Below are positions 5,663-5,880 of a stretch of DNA of 5,880 nucleotides, piece after piece; position 1 is the stretch's first letter; every line of letters begins with the position of its first letter. The DNA is from Thermodesulfobacteriota bacterium (GTDB taxonomy: Bacteria > Desulfobacterota > DSM-4660 > Desulfatiglandales > HGW-15): contig JALOPA010000158.1 in NCBI GenBank assembly GCA_025454125.1, forward strand, positions 1-5,880, in the 5' to 3' direction. The position numbers and the translations under genes are program-made. A model generated the notes under the pieces. It ran no database searches. It saw nothing but the letters and a program-made list of their open reading frames with translations, and had not been told where the DNA came from.

Positions 5663-5880
5663 ATATGCCCGTCGAAGCGGCCACCCGACACCATCGAACG
5701 CTCGAGGTTCACCTCGTAGCCGGGCTGCCAGCTGCCCAGGTTGGTCTTGTCGATGGTCTCCTGTATGGCCGTCACCACATAGGTTTCCATCTCGTGGTCC
5801 ACCTTCACCACGGTGAGGCAGGTGCCGTCATGGGCCAGGCTCTGGTCCACCCTGAGTTCCCGGGCCAGGGGGGTCTTCAG
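5641..5880 (-). pseudogene. ribE: Riboflavin synthase (alpha subunit) internal fragment, opposite strand to queA
   Basis: Riboflavin synthase dismutates two 6,7-dimethyl-8-ribityllumazine molecules to riboflavin. Read leftwards from the window edge the frame gives 80 residues. These include LRVDQSLAHDGTCLTVV (9-25), ETIDKTNLG (43-51), the GYEVNLER signature (55-62) and GGRFDGHIVQGHVD (66-79), the start of the second lumazine-binding domain. The N-terminus (MFTGI region) lies outside the window. After the last D the expected second domain is missing and the frame runs on through the antisense of queA, giving a meaningless 243-residue frame down to 5119. The codons from about 5662 to 5641 serve both genes. 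Residues such as KTNLGSWQPGYEVNLER recall Bacteroidota-type enzymes more than those of Desulfobacterota, a recollection rather than a search result. A ribE here is unexpected next to queA and alr. Confidence 0.88.

Noticed and set aside
5119..5850. Minus-strand open frame of 243 codons that looks like a novel two-part protein
   Set aside because: Its first 70 residues are a riboflavin synthase fragment and the rest is simply the antisense of queA. It exists only because of the junction near 5641-5662.

Overview
The window looks like a bacterial chromosome segment of moderately high GC. The gene set and sequence style (a TatA/B protein beginning MFGIGMPELIVI, an alr-argS-SPOR-acetyltransferase operon, and short inverted-repeat elements between genes) suggest Desulfobacterota, the former Deltaproteobacteria, perhaps near Syntrophobacter. 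That placement is inferred from recognition; no search was run.

Layout: (1) 1-424, minus strand: the start of tatC and a complete tatB/tatA-type gene, overlapping by 14 nt. Together they encode part of the twin-arginine protein exporter. (2) 425-870: no gene. This stretch holds several repeats: an 8-bp-stem palindrome, a compound inverted repeat resembling the ATTCCC-N8-GGGAAT family, a 13-bp-stem hairpin and a CACAGAGG tandem. (3) 871-4874, minus strand: a tight four-gene operon transcribed alr -> argS -> SPOR-domain membrane protein -> short ArgA-like N-acetyltransferase. Junctions are 1-nt or 4-nt overlaps or a 4-nt gap, so the genes are very likely translationally coupled. It links cell-wall precursor supply (D-alanine), arginyl-tRNA charging, a septal or peptidoglycan-binding protein and, probably, the first step of arginine synthesis. 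(4) 4875-5016: a divergent intergenic region with a recognisable promoter facing right. (5) 5017-5662, plus strand: the first 215 residues of QueA (queuosine synthesis). (6) 5641-5880, minus strand: an internal fragment of riboflavin synthase.

The most important observation is the join between (5) and (6). QueA homology stops in mid-domain at about 5661, and riboflavin synthase begins there on the opposite strand, also in mid-domain. About 22 bases (5641-5662) fit both genes. Either this is a real inversion or recombination at a short shared sequence, or, more likely, an assembly chimera at a shared k-mer. Everything to the right of about 5662 should not be assumed to be native to this locus. 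The rest of the window is orderly housekeeping sequence, and I see no convincing undescribed biological system in it.
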